A stretch of 64,000 bases of DNA from Pseudomonas quercus (GCF_012033695.1 NZ_JAAVJI010000004.1:124001-188000), one strand, 5' to 3'. Shown: positions 33,094 to 42,532, counted from the first letter of the stretch. A program made the numbers and translations. The notes: generated from the letters alone by a model not told the origin.

Positions 33094-33935
33094 TCGACGC
33101 CACCTCCAAAGAGCTGGGGCGCGGTGCGGTCAGCAAAATGGCCATCCGGCTGGATAACCACCAGGCGCTGTACGACCTGCGCCTGGGTGAAGCACGGGTG
33201 CCGCTCAATCCACTGATCGGCCAGCGGCTGACCCTGGAGTACCTGGGCGCGATCCATTGCGTGAACTGCGGCAAACGCACCAAGAGCAGCTACAGCCAAG
33301 GTTATTGCTACCCCTGCATGCTCAAGCTGGCCGCTTGCGACCTGTGCATCATGAGCCCCGAGCGCTGCCACTACGAACACGGCACCTGCCGCGAGCCCAG
33401 TTGGGGCGAGCAGTTCTGCATGACCGACCATATCGTGTACCTGGCCAACAGCTCGGGCCTGAAAGTCGGCATTACCCGTGCCACACAATTGCCAACCCGT
33501 TGGCTGGACCAAGGCGCGAGCCAGGCGCTGCCGATCCTGCGGGTTGCGACGCGCCAGCAATCGGGCCTGGCCGAAGACCTCTTCCGCTCCCAGGTCGCCG
33601 ACCGTACCAACTGGCGTGCCTTGCTCAAAGGGGACGCTGTCGAAGTGGACCTGCACGCGGTGCGTGAGCAACTGTTCGACAGTTGCGGTGCCGGTATTAC
33701 CCTGTTGCAGGAGCGTTTCGGCATTCAGGCCATTCAGCCACTGCCCCAGGCCGAGGTGGTCACCATCCGCTACCCCGTGGAGGCCTACCCTGCCAAGATC
33801 ACCAGCTTCAACCTGGACAAGACCCCGCGTGTCGAAGGCACCCTCATGGGGATCAAGGGTCAATACCTGATATTCGACACCGGCGTGATCAACATTCGCA
33901 AATACACGGCCTACCAGCTCGCCGTGCACCAGTAG
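33090..33935 (+). CDS. DUF2797 protein with zinc-ribbon-like cysteines
   Basis: About 281 residues. The cysteine cluster CVNCGKRTKSSYSQGYCYPC with further Cys downstream suggests a zinc site. VYLANSSGLKVGITRATQLPTRWLDQG is GIY-YIG-like. TTG 33090 was chosen because it overlaps the yeaC stop and gives LIDATSKELGRGAVSKM, which matches family N-termini; ATG 33138 would cut this off. The molecular role is unknown. Confidence 0.82.
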   Translation: MIDATSKELGRGAVSKMAIRLDNHQALYDLRLGEARVPLNPLIGQRLTLEYLGAIHCVNCGKRTKSSYSQGYCYPCMLKLAACDLCIMSPERCHYEHGTCREPSWGEQFCMTDHIVYLANSSGLKVGITRATQLPTRWLDQGASQALPILRVATRQQSGLAEDLFRSQVADRTNWRALLKGDAVEVDLHAVREQLFDSCGAGITLLQERFGIQAIQPLPQAEVVTIRYPVEAYPAKITSFNLDKTPRVEGTLMGIKGQYLIFDTGVINIRKYTAYQLAVHQ

Positions 33936-33947
33936 AAGGACAAGGGC

Positions 33948-36605
33948 ATGCGCACCGAACAGCCAAAGACGATCTACCTCAAAGACTACAAGGCCCCCGA
34001 CTACCTGATCGACGAAACCCACCTCACCTTCGAGTTGCATGATGACCATACCTTGGTGCATGCCCAGTTGGTGATGCGGCGCAACCCGGATGCCGGCACC
34101 GGTTTGCCGCCGCTGGTGCTGGACGGCCAGGAGCTGGAGCTGTTGTCGATCAAGCTCGATGACGCTGAGCTGAGCACCGGTGACTACCAGCTCACGGAGG
34201 CTCACCTCACTGTGCAGCCTGGCGCCGCGAGCTTTGTGCTGGACACCAGCGCACGCATCCACCCGGAAACCAACACAGCACTGGAAGGTTTGTACAAGTC
34301 CGGCAAGATGTTCTGTACCCAGTGCGAAGCCGAAGGCTTCCGCAAAATCACCTGGTACCTGGACCGCCCGGACGTGATGAGCCGGTTCACCACCAGCCTG
34401 AGCGCGGACAAGCAGCAGTACCCGATCCTGCTGTCCAACGGCAACCCGATCGCCAGCGGCGAAGATGAAGACGGCCGCCACTGGGCCACCTGGGAAGACC
34501 CGTTCAAAAAGCCCGCCTACCTGTTCGCGCTGGTAGCAGGGGACCTGTGGTGCATCGAAGACACCTTCACCCGTGCTTCCGGCAAAGACGTGACCCTGCG
34601 CATCTATGTCGAGCCTGAAAACATCGACAAGTGCCAGCACGCCATGAACAGCCTCAAGAAGTCCATGAAGTGGGACGAGGAGGTGTACGGCCGCGAATAC
34701 GACCTGGACATCTTCATGATCGTGGCCGTGAACGACTTCAACATGGGCGCCATGGAAAACAAGGGCCTGAACATCTTCAACTCCAGCTGTGTGCTGGCCA
34801 AGGCCGAGACCGCAACCGATGCGGCCCACCAGCGGGTGGAAGCCGTAGTGGCCCATGAGTATTTCCACAACTGGACCGGCAACCGCGTGACCTGCCGCGA
34901 CTGGTTCCAGTTGTCCCTCAAGGAAGGTTTCACCGTGTACCGGGACGCGGGTTTCTCGGCAGACATGAACTCGGCCACGGTCAAGCGCATCGAGGACGTG
35001 GCCTACCTGCGCACGCACCAGTTTGCCGAAGACGGCGGCCCCATGGCCCACCCGGTGCGCCCGGCCAGCTTCATGGAAATTTCCAACTTCTACACCCTGA
35101 CCGTGTACGAGAAGGGCTCGGAAGTGGTGGGCATGATCCGCACCTTGCTGGGCGCCGAGGGCTTCCGTAAAGGCAGCGACCTGTTCTTCGAGCGCCACGA
35201 TGGCCAGGCCGTGACCTGCGATGACTTCGTCAAGGCCATGGAGGACGCCAACGGCGTGGACCTTACCCAGTTCAAGCGCTGGTACAGCCAGGCCGGCACG
35301 CCACGGTTGGCGGTGACCGAGGCATTTAGCGAAGCCGAAGGCACCTACAGCCTTACTTTCCGCCAGAGCTGCCCGCCCACGCCGGAAAGCGCTGAAAAAC
35401 TGCCGTTCGTGATTCCGGTCGAGTTGGGCCTGCTGAACGCCGAAGGGCAGGACATTCCCCTGCAGTTGAAAGGTGAAGCCGAGCCAGGCGCCACCAGCCG
35501 GGTGCTGTCTGTAACCGAAGCCGAGCAGACCTTCACGTTCACCGGGGTGAAGGCCAAACCGCTGCCCTCGCTTCTCAGGGGCTTCAGTGCGCCGGTGAAG
35601 CTGAGCTTCCCCTATAACCGCGACCAGCTGATGTTCCTGATGCAGCACGACAGCGATGGCTTCAACCGCTGGGATGCCGGGCAGCAACTGTCGGTGCAGG
35701 TGTTGCAGGAGCTGATTGGCCAGCACCAGGCGGGGCAGCCGTTAAACGTGGACACACGCCTGATCACAGCCTTTGGTACGTTGCTGGAAGACGACAGCCT
35801 GGACCAAGCCATGGTCGCCGAAATGCTGTCTCTGCCAGGGGAAGCCTACCTGATGGAGCTGAGCGAGGTGGCGGATGTGGAGGCCATCCACGCCGCCCGC
35901 GATTTCACCCGCCAGCGTATCGCTGATGAGCTGTTCGACGCGCTGCTGGCACGCTATACCGCCAGCCGTGAGGTATCGCGTGCTACGCCATACGAGGCCA
36001 GCGCCGAGCACTTTGCCCGCCGTAGCCTGCAGAACATTGCCCTGTCGTACCTGATGCTCAGCGGCCACGACGCAGTGCTCCAGGCCACCCTGGAGCAGTA
36101 TGAACACTGCGATAACATGACCGAGCGCCTGGCCGCCTTGGCGGTATTGGTAAACTCGCCCTTCGAAGCCGAGCGCGCCAAGGCCCTTGAAGCCTTTGCC
36201 GAGCACTTCAAGGACAACCCGCTGGTCATGGACCAATGGTTCAGCGTACAGGCCGGCAGCCCGCTGCCTGGTGGCCTTGAGCGTGTGAAGGCGTTGATGC
36301 AGCACCCGGCGTTCAGCGTACGCAACCCCAACAAGGTACGTGCGTTGATCGGTGCCTTTGCTGGGCAAAACCACATCAACTTCCACGCGCTGGATGGCAG
36401 TGGTTACCGCTTCCTGGCTGACCTGGTGATTGAACTCAACGCGCTAAACCCACAGATCGCCTCCCGCCAGCTCACGCCACTCACTCGCTGGCGCAAGTTT
36501 GGCGAGGCGCGGCAAGCGCTGATGAAAGGTGAGCTGGAGCGCATCAAGGCCAGTGGTTCACTGTCCAGCGATGTGTTCGAAGTGGTAAGCAAAAGCCTGG
36601 CGTAG
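33948..36605 (+). CDS. pepN: Aminopeptidase N
   Basis: An 885-residue M1 zinc metallopeptidase that removes N-terminal residues in the cytoplasm. It has substrate-binding GAMEN (in NMGAMENKGLN) and the zinc motif HEYFHNWTGNRVTCRDWFQL with downstream Glu in LKEGFTVYRD. Length and the C-terminal DUF3458-type domain match proteobacterial PepN. AAGGACAAGGGC precedes ATG 33948. A very long antisense open frame (33015-35726) is a codon-bias shadow of this gene. Confidence 0.96.
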   Translation: MRTEQPKTIYLKDYKAPDYLIDETHLTFELHDDHTLVHAQLVMRRNPDAGTGLPPLVLDGQELELLSIKLDDAELSTGDYQLTEAHLTVQPGAASFVLDTSARIHPETNTALEGLYKSGKMFCTQCEAEGFRKITWYLDRPDVMSRFTTSLSADKQQYPILLSNGNPIASGEDEDGRHWATWEDPFKKPAYLFALVAGDLWCIEDTFTRASGKDVTLRIYVEPENIDKCQHAMNSLKKSMKWDEEVYGREYDLDIFMIVAVNDFNMGAMENKGLNIFNSSCVLAKAETATDAAHQRVEAVVAHEYFHNWTGNRVTCRDWFQLSLKEGFTVYRDAGFSADMNSATVKRIEDVAYLRTHQFAEDGGPMAHPVRPASFMEISNFYTLTVYEKGSEVVGMIRTLLGAEGFRKGSDLFFERHDGQAVTCDDFVKAMEDANGVDLTQFKRWYSQAGTPRLAVTEAFSEAEGTYSLTFRQSCPPTPESAEKLPFVIPVELGLLNAEGQDIPLQLKGEAEPGATSRVLSVTEAEQTFTFTGVKAKPLPSLLRGFSAPVKLSFPYNRDQLMFLMQHDSDGFNRWDAGQQLSVQVLQELIGQHQAGQPLNVDTRLITAFGTLLEDDSLDQAMVAEMLSLPGEAYLMELSEVADVEAIHAARDFTRQRIADELFDALLARYTASREVSRATPYEASAEHFARRSLQNIALSYLMLSGHDAVLQATLEQYEHCDNMTERLAALAVLVNSPFEAERAKALEAFAEHFKDNPLVMDQWFSVQAGSPLPGGLERVKALMQHPAFSVRNPNKVRALIGAFAGQNHINFHALDGSGYRFLADLVIELNALNPQIASRQLTPLTRWRKFGEARQALMKGELERIKASGSLSSDVFEVVSKSLA

Positions 36606-36618
36606 TGCTGTTCGTGTT

Positions 36619-36676
36619 GGGCCGGGTTTTCCCCGGTCCAGCATGCCACTGTTGGACCGGGCAAAGCCCGGGAACA
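36619..36676. repeat. Paired REP-like hairpins after pepN
   Basis: One hairpin uses CCGGG and CCCGG around a T-rich loop (36622-36636). The second uses CCGGGC and GCCCGG around AAA (36657-36671), in inverted order. Together they lie between pepN and the convergent regulator gene and may end both transcripts. The right-hand unit resembles the 3' half of the 34-base repeat seen at 27417. Confidence 0.6.
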
Positions 36677-36701
36677 GGCTACTCACCTGCTTGATCACAC
36701 C

Positions 36702-37424
36702 TTACAACCCCAACTGCTTCCCCAACACCACATTCAAGGCATTGCGTGCGTCGTCCAGCTGCACCAGCGCAGCGTGCTGCGCTGCCAGCGGGTCACGGTT
36801 CTCTATCGCGGTCAAAATCGCCTTGTGCCGCGGCATGGCGAATTCCTGAAGGTTGGGCCGCTGGTTGGAATGCTTCAATGCCTCCCGCAAGGCCAGGGTA
36901 AGCATGTTGCACAAATGGGCCAGCAAATCGTTGTGGGTGGCATCGGCAATACGGCTGTGAAAGTCCAGGTCCGGCTGCAACAACGCCTCCGGGGATTGCG
37001 CGGCTTCCATGCGCTGGTAAGCCTCCCCGATCAAAGCCACATCTTCAGCAGTGGCCTGCTGCGCCGCCAAGGCCGCCGCCGCGGGCTCAATGATGGCCCG
37101 CACGCTGGTCAATAAAGCAAAAAACTCGTTTTGGGGCGTGGTGTGCATAACCCAATGGAGCACGTCCGGGTCCAGCAAATGCCATTCCCGGCGCGCCTTC
37201 ACCACCGTACCCACACGGGGCCGCGAATACACCAACCCTTTGGCCACCAATACCCGCGTGGCTTCCCTCAGCACCGGCCGGCTGACAGCGTACTCCTCAC
37301 ACAGCGACGCTTCGGGCGGCAGTTTCTGATCCGGCGGGAAGCGGCCGGACACAATGTGCATGCCCAGTTCCTGGACAATACGGGCGTGCATGCTCTTGCG
37401 TTCGGAGGGTTTGCGGTAATCCAT
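36702..37424 (-). CDS. FadR-subfamily GntR regulator with FCD domain
   Basis: About 240 residues. The N-terminal winged helix is LPPEASLCEEYAVSRPVLRE, then VLVAKGLVYSRPRVGTVV. The C-terminal FCD domain has DLDFHSRIADATHN and an RHKAILTAIENRD metal-ligand helix. Such regulators often sense sugar acids. ATG 37424 (MDYRKPSERK) was chosen; the longer frame has no support. The sugar-acid genes at 40.7-46.5 kb are the likely targets, although AT-rich accessory genes now lie between. Confidence 0.88.
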   Translation of the reverse strand: MDYRKPSERKSMHARIVQELGMHIVSGRFPPDQKLPPEASLCEEYAVSRPVLREATRVLVAKGLVYSRPRVGTVVKARREWHLLDPDVLHWVMHTTPQNEFFALLTSVRAIIEPAAAALAAQQATAEDVALIGEAYQRMEAAQSPEALLQPDLDFHSRIADATHNDLLAHLCNMLTLALREALKHSNQRPNLQEFAMPRHKAILTAIENRDPLAAQHAALVQLDDARNALNVVLGKQLGL

Positions 37425-37719
37425 GGGGTAGGGCGATACCTGCGAGGGCGGGAAGGGGCATGATAGCGTAAGCGGGTGAGTGCTACACCCGCGGTGTGGC
37501 GTGTTCGAGGGGCCAAGCGATGCCGGTTTGAGGGGCTCTGTATCGCAGGCCATTGCGTTGAGTTATGTCGAAAAATGCTTGCGGGCGGACTGTGTGTAAA
37601 GATCCAGATTGGTTATTCGAAGGATTGTGAATTATCGTTTTTTGATAGTTTTAGAAAATTCATATTCATACAATACCGTTCGATCCGGATATTTATCATC
37701 GATACATAGGCGAGGAAAA

Positions 37720-38403
37720 ATGAAAATTAATAATTCATTTTTTAGTTTTCGGGCACAGGTCAGTGTTCAAGAAGCTTTTGAAAAAGCAGTTCGCAGGGTA
37801 GAGAAAGAGGGGCGTGTTAGCAATCATACTATAAATTTCCTGCTGAAAGCGGCAAAAAATTCTCCTCGAAATTTTACGGTTCTAGATTGCCAGGGTTTGG
37901 AACATATCAAAAGCCAAATAATTGTTAAGCTGGAAGGGCAAAATTCTGCAGTGCATGCAGAAAAATACGAAAAAATAAATGGTTTGGTTGATAGGGTAAT
38001 TGAAAATCTATCGCCTGACGTGAAAAGTGATTTCATGAAAGAAAAATATCTTGTAGAAAAACTCAAAATCGCTTTAGTGGAGGTTGAAGAATCTATTTCA
38101 TTGCTGGAAGAAAATATGGGCTCAGAGTTTGGTTGTCCGATTCAAGGGAGTGATGTCAAAGAGAAAAAAAATGATAGAGAGATAGAATCTGAGAAATTAA
38201 AAAATTCAACAGAATTAAAAAGCCTAAAGAATTTAAAAGAATTTTTGAGTCATCCAGATAACCTTGATTTTCATCGCTCACTTGAAACAGGCAAGCTTGA
38301 GCTAACAGAGCATCAGCGTCATTTGGTTAATTATTTTGAGACTACAATAAATGATACAATAACCAGGCGCGCAGCCTACTTTCCTAGGCTGAATAAACAT
38401 TGA
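37720..38403 (+). CDS. AT-rich orphan gene, 227 residues, unknown function
   Basis: ATG 37720 follows a clear GAGGAA. The protein is Lys/Glu-rich, with a predicted coiled-coil stretch (about residues 110-175) and no signal peptide or membrane segment. Its AT content is far above the surrounding genome, a sign of foreign origin. I do not recognise a family. The Ser/Asn-rich start (MKINNSFFSFRAQVSVQEAF) could suit a secreted effector, but no secretion genes are nearby, so I do not claim that. Confidence 0.65.
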   Translation: MKINNSFFSFRAQVSVQEAFEKAVRRVEKEGRVSNHTINFLLKAAKNSPRNFTVLDCQGLEHIKSQIIVKLEGQNSAVHAEKYEKINGLVDRVIENLSPDVKSDFMKEKYLVEKLKIALVEVEESISLLEENMGSEFGCPIQGSDVKEKKNDREIESEKLKNSTELKSLKNLKEFLSHPDNLDFHRSLETGKLELTEHQRHLVNYFETTINDTITRRAAYFPRLNKH

Positions 38404-38504
38404 AATGGCGGCTCGCGGATAAAGGTTGCGATTATGAGGCGCTATGAGGGTACTTCAACCTCTACCGCCTGCAGCTAGTCATTTCAAGTAGCGTTACTAC
38501 CGGG

Positions 38505-39248
38505 TCATGCGCCGCAATAACGGCGCATGACCTGCTCGGCCCATCTCGATGTGTCATAGAACCGAGTGAAGAGGGCAAAGTGCTCATTCAGGTTGTCAAA
38601 GCAGAACAAAGCTTGCTTGCCCTCTTCATCTATCTCACAGACAACGCTATAGCTTTCGTTGTTGTAAAAGTCTAGCTCATCTATGAATCGCATTTCATCA
38701 CAGCTATCGATGGGTAGCTCAAAGCCTAAGGCTTCCACATCCATATCGAACATGGTGAACACAGGGCGTGTGTCCCCCCAATCCACCCTTGGCGGAAATT
38801 CCTCATTGGGAAAAGGCCTTATGCCGGTACGCCGCTGCGCTAATTTGTCATCCAGGATGACGCCCCCGCAGCCTAGTAAAATACTGTCACCTACCCAGTC
38901 TGCACCCGTATCTTCAGGTTTCTTGGTATAGCCCAAGTGAGTGCCGGAGGCATCCCAGCAAAACAGACCCGTTTGGTACTTGTGCTGCATTTTACAGAGT
39001 GAGCCGTACCCGACCGTATTGCCCTGTGGGTCTGCCAATGCATGGATCTCTTCGCAGCTGCCTGCCATGCCTCTCATTAAACGGAATTCTCTGTTATTGC
39101 TTAATAGCTCAAGGGCTGCGGGCCTGGTGCTGTCTGGTAGGGCCTGTAATGTATAACCCTGCTCCTGATAAAAATAGCGTTCGTGAGCTGCCGCAGTGTT
39201 TTTTGGCAGGAGCAGGAGAATAGGTAATAAGGAGAGTAATGCGTACAT
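38505..39248 (-). CDS. Exported protein of unknown function, paralogue of the next gene
   Basis: About 247 residues with an N-terminal signal peptide (LLSLLPILLLLPKNTAAAHE). Conserved features shared with the 39309 gene are GSCEEIHA, VGYGSLC, GLFCWDASGTHLGYT, ILLGCGG, a central DTRPVFTMF, SVVCEIDEEGKQALFCFDN and a C-terminal RRYCGA. The regular cysteine spacing suggests several disulfides in the periplasm or outside. I do not recognise a family. Confidence 0.75.
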   Translation of the reverse strand: MYALLSLLPILLLLPKNTAAAHERYFYQEQGYTLQALPDSTRPAALELLSNNREFRLMRGMAGSCEEIHALADPQGNTVGYGSLCKMQHKYQTGLFCWDASGTHLGYTKKPEDTGADWVGDSILLGCGGVILDDKLAQRRTGIRPFPNEEFPPRVDWGDTRPVFTMFDMDVEALGFELPIDSCDEMRFIDELDFYNNESYSVVCEIDEEGKQALFCFDNLNEHFALFTRFYDTSRWAEQVMRRYCGA

Positions 39249-39308
39249 GGGTTACCCCAAGGAAGTAGGTATAGGTGTTCAATGTTTCATGAATTCCTTA
39301 TAGCGTGC

Positions 39309-40049
39309 CTAGCCGCCTGAGCAATACCGGTAGATCGTGTGCTCCATCCAGGGTGGATCTATTTTATACCGCGTGAATAGCCCGAAATGGCCAATAAAAT
39401 TATCAAAGCAGATCACAGCTGGCTTGCCGGACTTGTCAATTTCGCACACCACCGCGTACATGGAATTTTTACCGCGTCCCGGTTTTATTCGCTGTATGTC
39501 TTTGCAATAACCAAGCGGAATATCAAAGCCGTTTTTTCTAATGTCTGACAACAGCATGGACAGTACCGGGCGCCGCTGGCCCCATTCCAGTGTGGGCAAG
39601 GGGAGGTTACTATCAGGGTCAACATCTTGGCTTCTAGGGGATTCCAAATCTGGCACCACCTCTGCGCCGCACCCATGAAGCATGCTACCCACTATCCAGT
39701 CCTCCTTTGCTCTATAGGGTTCTGCTGAGTAGCCAAAGTGCTGGCCGGAGCTGTCCCAGCCAAAGAACCCGATTTCCTGCCTTCCGCGTGTTTCACACAA
39801 TGTGCCGTACCCCATGCTTCGGTTTTGATCATCATGTGCCTGGTAAACGTCCTGGCACGTGGACGCTATACCCTGCAGCCGTTCAAACTCTTTGGTTGAC
39901 GCCAGCACGGCAAGGGCGCCAGACCTGGCTTCGGCATTTAAAGTGTTATAGGTATAGTCAGGTAATTGTTGAAAAATTCGCTTATCACCATAGGCTGGCA
40001 ATGTAGATAGATAAATAAGGGCGGCGACTAAGTATGATGGCTTTATCAT
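39309..40049 (-). CDS. Exported protein of unknown function, paralogue of the previous gene
   Basis: 246 residues with a signal peptide ending near LPAYGDKR. It aligns end to end with the protein at 38505: STCQDVYQ, MGYGTLCE, GFFGWDSSGQHFGYS, MLHGCGAEV, QRRPVLSML, AVVCEIDKSGKPAVICFDNF, FALFTRY-like GLFTRYKID and the end YRYCSGG. Identity is moderate, so the duplication is old or the copies came in together. Same strand, 60 bases apart, each with its own upstream AT-rich stretch. Confidence 0.75.
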   Translation of the reverse strand: MIKPSYLVAALIYLSTLPAYGDKRIFQQLPDYTYNTLNAEARSGALAVLASTKEFERLQGIASTCQDVYQAHDDQNRSMGYGTLCETRGRQEIGFFGWDSSGQHFGYSAEPYRAKEDWIVGSMLHGCGAEVVPDLESPRSQDVDPDSNLPLPTLEWGQRRPVLSMLLSDIRKNGFDIPLGYCKDIQRIKPGRGKNSMYAVVCEIDKSGKPAVICFDNFIGHFGLFTRYKIDPPWMEHTIYRYCSGG

Positions 40050-40347
40050 TCTGATACGCCCGTGGCTGGTGGGTGTGAATAGATTTAATCACAGCCTAAA
40101 TGGGCGGAAAACGGTTTATTCCCTTTTGATTTGAAGCCTGATGTGTGTATTTAGAGGTGGAGTAAAAAGTGAATGAGTGTTGACTTTGGTGTGTGAAAAT
40201 ATTGCCAGCCATACTGGCTGGGATTGCCTATGGCTGTAAGCGCTTTGTTTAATGGAATAACTTCAGCCTGAACGAGGGGGCTTTAGTTGACCACAGTAAA
40301 ACGGTGTGGACACGTTTGTTTGCATCTTTTACTGAGGAGTAAACACG
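40050..40347. other. AT-rich gap upstream of the exported-protein gene and the broken lysozyme-like gene
   Basis: About 300 bases without a gene. It must hold promoters for the two divergent neighbours. A small inverted repeat (CCAGC and GCTGG around CATACTG, near 40205) is visible. I see no RNA gene. Confidence 0.5.
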
Positions 40348-40690
40348 ATGAACAAGAGCACTGAACAGCAAAAAAATAATTCAAGGGGTGCGTTGGCGCC
40401 TGAATTTCTCAAGCGTTTTGCTTTTCTGGCGGTGGCCAATGGAGAGGTAGGCAGCACAAACCCTTACGCGTCCAGCCTGTCGACAGGCGAAAGCGGCTGG
40501 CATTCGGGAGGATGCAGAATGACACCCGTAAAAAAACCGGAAACACGATAGCCCAAACGTACCTGCGCAAAATTCTGGATGCAGATGTTGCTGGAAAGCA
40601 TCTGGACAAAGAGAAGGCCGACGCGCTTTACGAGAAGACCCTCGTCTATCACATCTTGCCGGGGCACAGGCGGCCCCGGCAACCCTTGCT
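40348..40690 (+). pseudogene. Broken gene with a lysozyme-like SGW..G.MQND motif
   Basis: ATG 40348 follows a strong GAGGAG and encodes an N-terminal region reaching TNPYASSLSTGESGWHSG. The frame then stops at 40549-40551. One base off, the reading resumes as RMQNDTRKKTGNTIAQTYLR and AGKHLDKEKADALYEKT. Joined, this resembles glycan-hydrolase-like proteins with an ESGWSxGxMQND segment. One base is missing in GGGAGG near 40506-40511. The 3' end is also lost where the sequence runs into the dehydratase gene. It is a decayed import. Confidence 0.5.
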
Positions 40691-40692
40691 TA

Positions 40693-42432
40693 TCAATGCG
40701 AATGCCGCGGCACCTCAGACCCTCTGCACCCCACCAAGAAGTCAAAATCACACCCTTGGTCGGCCTGCATCACGTGCTGCACGTACAACTGGCGATACCC
40801 ACCCGGAATCAGGTTGCTCACGGGCGGCTGGCGATCGGCCAGGCGGGCGTTAAGCTCGGCGTCGCTGATGTCCAGATGCAGCCGGCCGATGGCACAGTCC
40901 AGTTCAATGAAATCGCCTTCCTGCACCGCGGCCAACGGTCCACCGGCGGCGGCTTCAGGCGCCACGTGCAACACCACCGTGCCGTAAGCGGTGCCGCTCA
41001 TGCGGGCATCGGAAATCCGCACCATGTCGGTCACGCCCTGGGCCAGCAGCTTGGCCGGCAGCCCCATGTTGCCGACTTCGGCCATGCCGGGGTAACCCTT
41101 CGGGCCGCAGTTTTTCATCACCAGAATGGAGTCGGCATCCACGTCCAGGTCTGGGTCGTTGATGCGCGCCTTGTATTCCTCGAAGTTTTCGAACACCACG
41201 GCCCGGCCTCGGTGCCGCATCAGCGCAGGTGTCGCAGCAGAAGGCTTGAGTACCGCGCCATTGGGCGCCAGGTTGCCACGCAGCACACAGATGCCGCCGT
41301 CGGCGACCAGTGGGTTGTCGATAGCACGGATCACCTGGTCGTCACCGTAGATAGGGGAGGCTTTCACGTTGTCCCACAGGCTTTGGCCGTTCACGGTCAG
41401 GGCATTGGGGTGGGGCAGCAGGTTGTTCTCGCCCAGGCGGCGGAGCACGGCGGGCAGGCCGCCTGCGTAATAAAATTCTTCCATCAGGAAGCGACCGGAC
41501 GGTTGCAGGTCCACCAGCGTCGGGGTGCCACGGCCGACCCGGGTCCAGTCGTCCAGTTCAAGGTCTACGCCGATGCGCCCGGCAATGGCCTTGAGGTGAA
41601 TCACGGCGTTGGTAGAGCCGCCGATGGCCGCGTTCACGCGGATGGCGTTTTCGAACGCTTCACGGGTGAGCACCTTGGACAGGCGCAGGTCCTCCTTCAC
41701 CATCTCTACCGCGCGCATGCCAGACATATGGGCCAGTACATAACGGCGTGAGTCCACCGCCGGAATGGCCGCGTTGTGGGGCAGGGACACGCCCAGGGAT
41801 TCGGCCATGCAGGCCATGGTAGAGGCTGTGCCCATGGTGTTGCAGGTGCCCGCAGAGCGGGACATGCCGGCTTCAGCGGACAGGAATTCGTCCAGGCCAA
41901 TCAGGCCACCCTTATAGGCTTCGTGCATTTGCCACACGATGGTGCCGGCACCGATGTCACGGCCATGGTGCTTACCGTTGAGCATAGGGCCACCGGTGAC
42001 CACAATGGCCGGCACGTCGCAGCTGGCGGCGCCCATCAGCAGGGCGGGGGTAGTCTTGTCGCAGCCGGTCAGCAATACCACACCATCGACGGGGTTACCG
42101 CGAATGGCTTCTTCCACATCCATGCTCGCCAGGTTGCGGGTCAGCATGGCGGTGGGGCGCAGGTTGGACTCACCGTTGGAGAACACCGGGAATTCCACCG
42201 GGAAGCCACCGGCCTCCAGCACACCCCGTTTGACGTGTTCAGCGATCTGGCGGAAATGGGCGTTGCAGGGCGTAAGTTCGGACCAGGTGTTGCAGATGCC
42301 GATGATGGGTTTGCCATGGAACTGGTGATCGGCAATGCCTTGGTTCTTCATCCAGCTGCGGTACATGAAGCCGTTTTTGTCGTTGGTGCCGAACCATTGG
42401 GCCGAGCGCAGGGTGGGTTTTTTGTCAGACAT
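40693..42432 (-). CDS. IlvD/Edd-family sugar-acid dehydratase
   Basis: 579 residues. It has Fe-S cysteines in LLTGCDKTTPALLMGA and SAGTCNTMGTASTMACMAE, and a C-terminal CGPKGYPGMAE. Neighbours (AraD1 enzyme, sugar-acid MFS, lactonase) point to an aldonate such as arabinonate, xylonate or galactonate rather than the valine/isoleucine pathway. It would form the 2-keto-3-deoxy acid. ATG 42432 (MSDKKPTLRSAQWF) was preferred to a longer frame. It is divergent from the MFS gene and shares an operator region with it. Confidence 0.88.
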   Translation of the reverse strand: MSDKKPTLRSAQWFGTNDKNGFMYRSWMKNQGIADHQFHGKPIIGICNTWSELTPCNAHFRQIAEHVKRGVLEAGGFPVEFPVFSNGESNLRPTAMLTRNLASMDVEEAIRGNPVDGVVLLTGCDKTTPALLMGAASCDVPAIVVTGGPMLNGKHHGRDIGAGTIVWQMHEAYKGGLIGLDEFLSAEAGMSRSAGTCNTMGTASTMACMAESLGVSLPHNAAIPAVDSRRYVLAHMSGMRAVEMVKEDLRLSKVLTREAFENAIRVNAAIGGSTNAVIHLKAIAGRIGVDLELDDWTRVGRGTPTLVDLQPSGRFLMEEFYYAGGLPAVLRRLGENNLLPHPNALTVNGQSLWDNVKASPIYGDDQVIRAIDNPLVADGGICVLRGNLAPNGAVLKPSAATPALMRHRGRAVVFENFEEYKARINDPDLDVDADSILVMKNCGPKGYPGMAEVGNMGLPAKLLAQGVTDMVRISDARMSGTAYGTVVLHVAPEAAAGGPLAAVQEGDFIELDCAIGRLHLDISDAELNARLADRQPPVSNLIPGGYRQLYVQHVMQADQGCDFDFLVGCRGSEVPRHSH

Positions 42433-42519
42433 GTCAGGCTCTCTTATTGTAAGACTAATGGTGCCGCATGCCATTAAAATAGGCGGTATTGGCGTGCATG
42501 GGAAGGCCTTGTTGCTTAA

Positions 42520-42532
42520 ATAGTATTACTAT
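42520..42532. promoter_or_regulatory. FadR-type operator between dehydratase and transporter genes
   Basis: ATAGTATTACTAT is a perfect palindrome around a central T and contains TAGTATTACTA, which fits the FadR-subfamily consensus T-x-G-T-N(0-3)-A-C-x-A. It lies in the 200-base divergent promoter region. The FCD-domain regulator at 36702 is the nearest protein of the right family, so this is its most likely site. Confidence 0.65.

Noticed and set aside
33015..35726. 903-residue open frame antisense to pepN
   Set aside because: It lies wholly opposite pepN and neighbours, has no ribosome-binding site or recognisable domain, and is the usual codon-bias shadow of a GC-rich gene. The same applies to the long frames opposite acnB, sbcD, the histidine kinase and the lactonase.
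37720..38403. Type III effector
   Set aside because: The Ser/Asn-rich start is suggestive, but no secretion or chaperone genes and no recognised domain support it.
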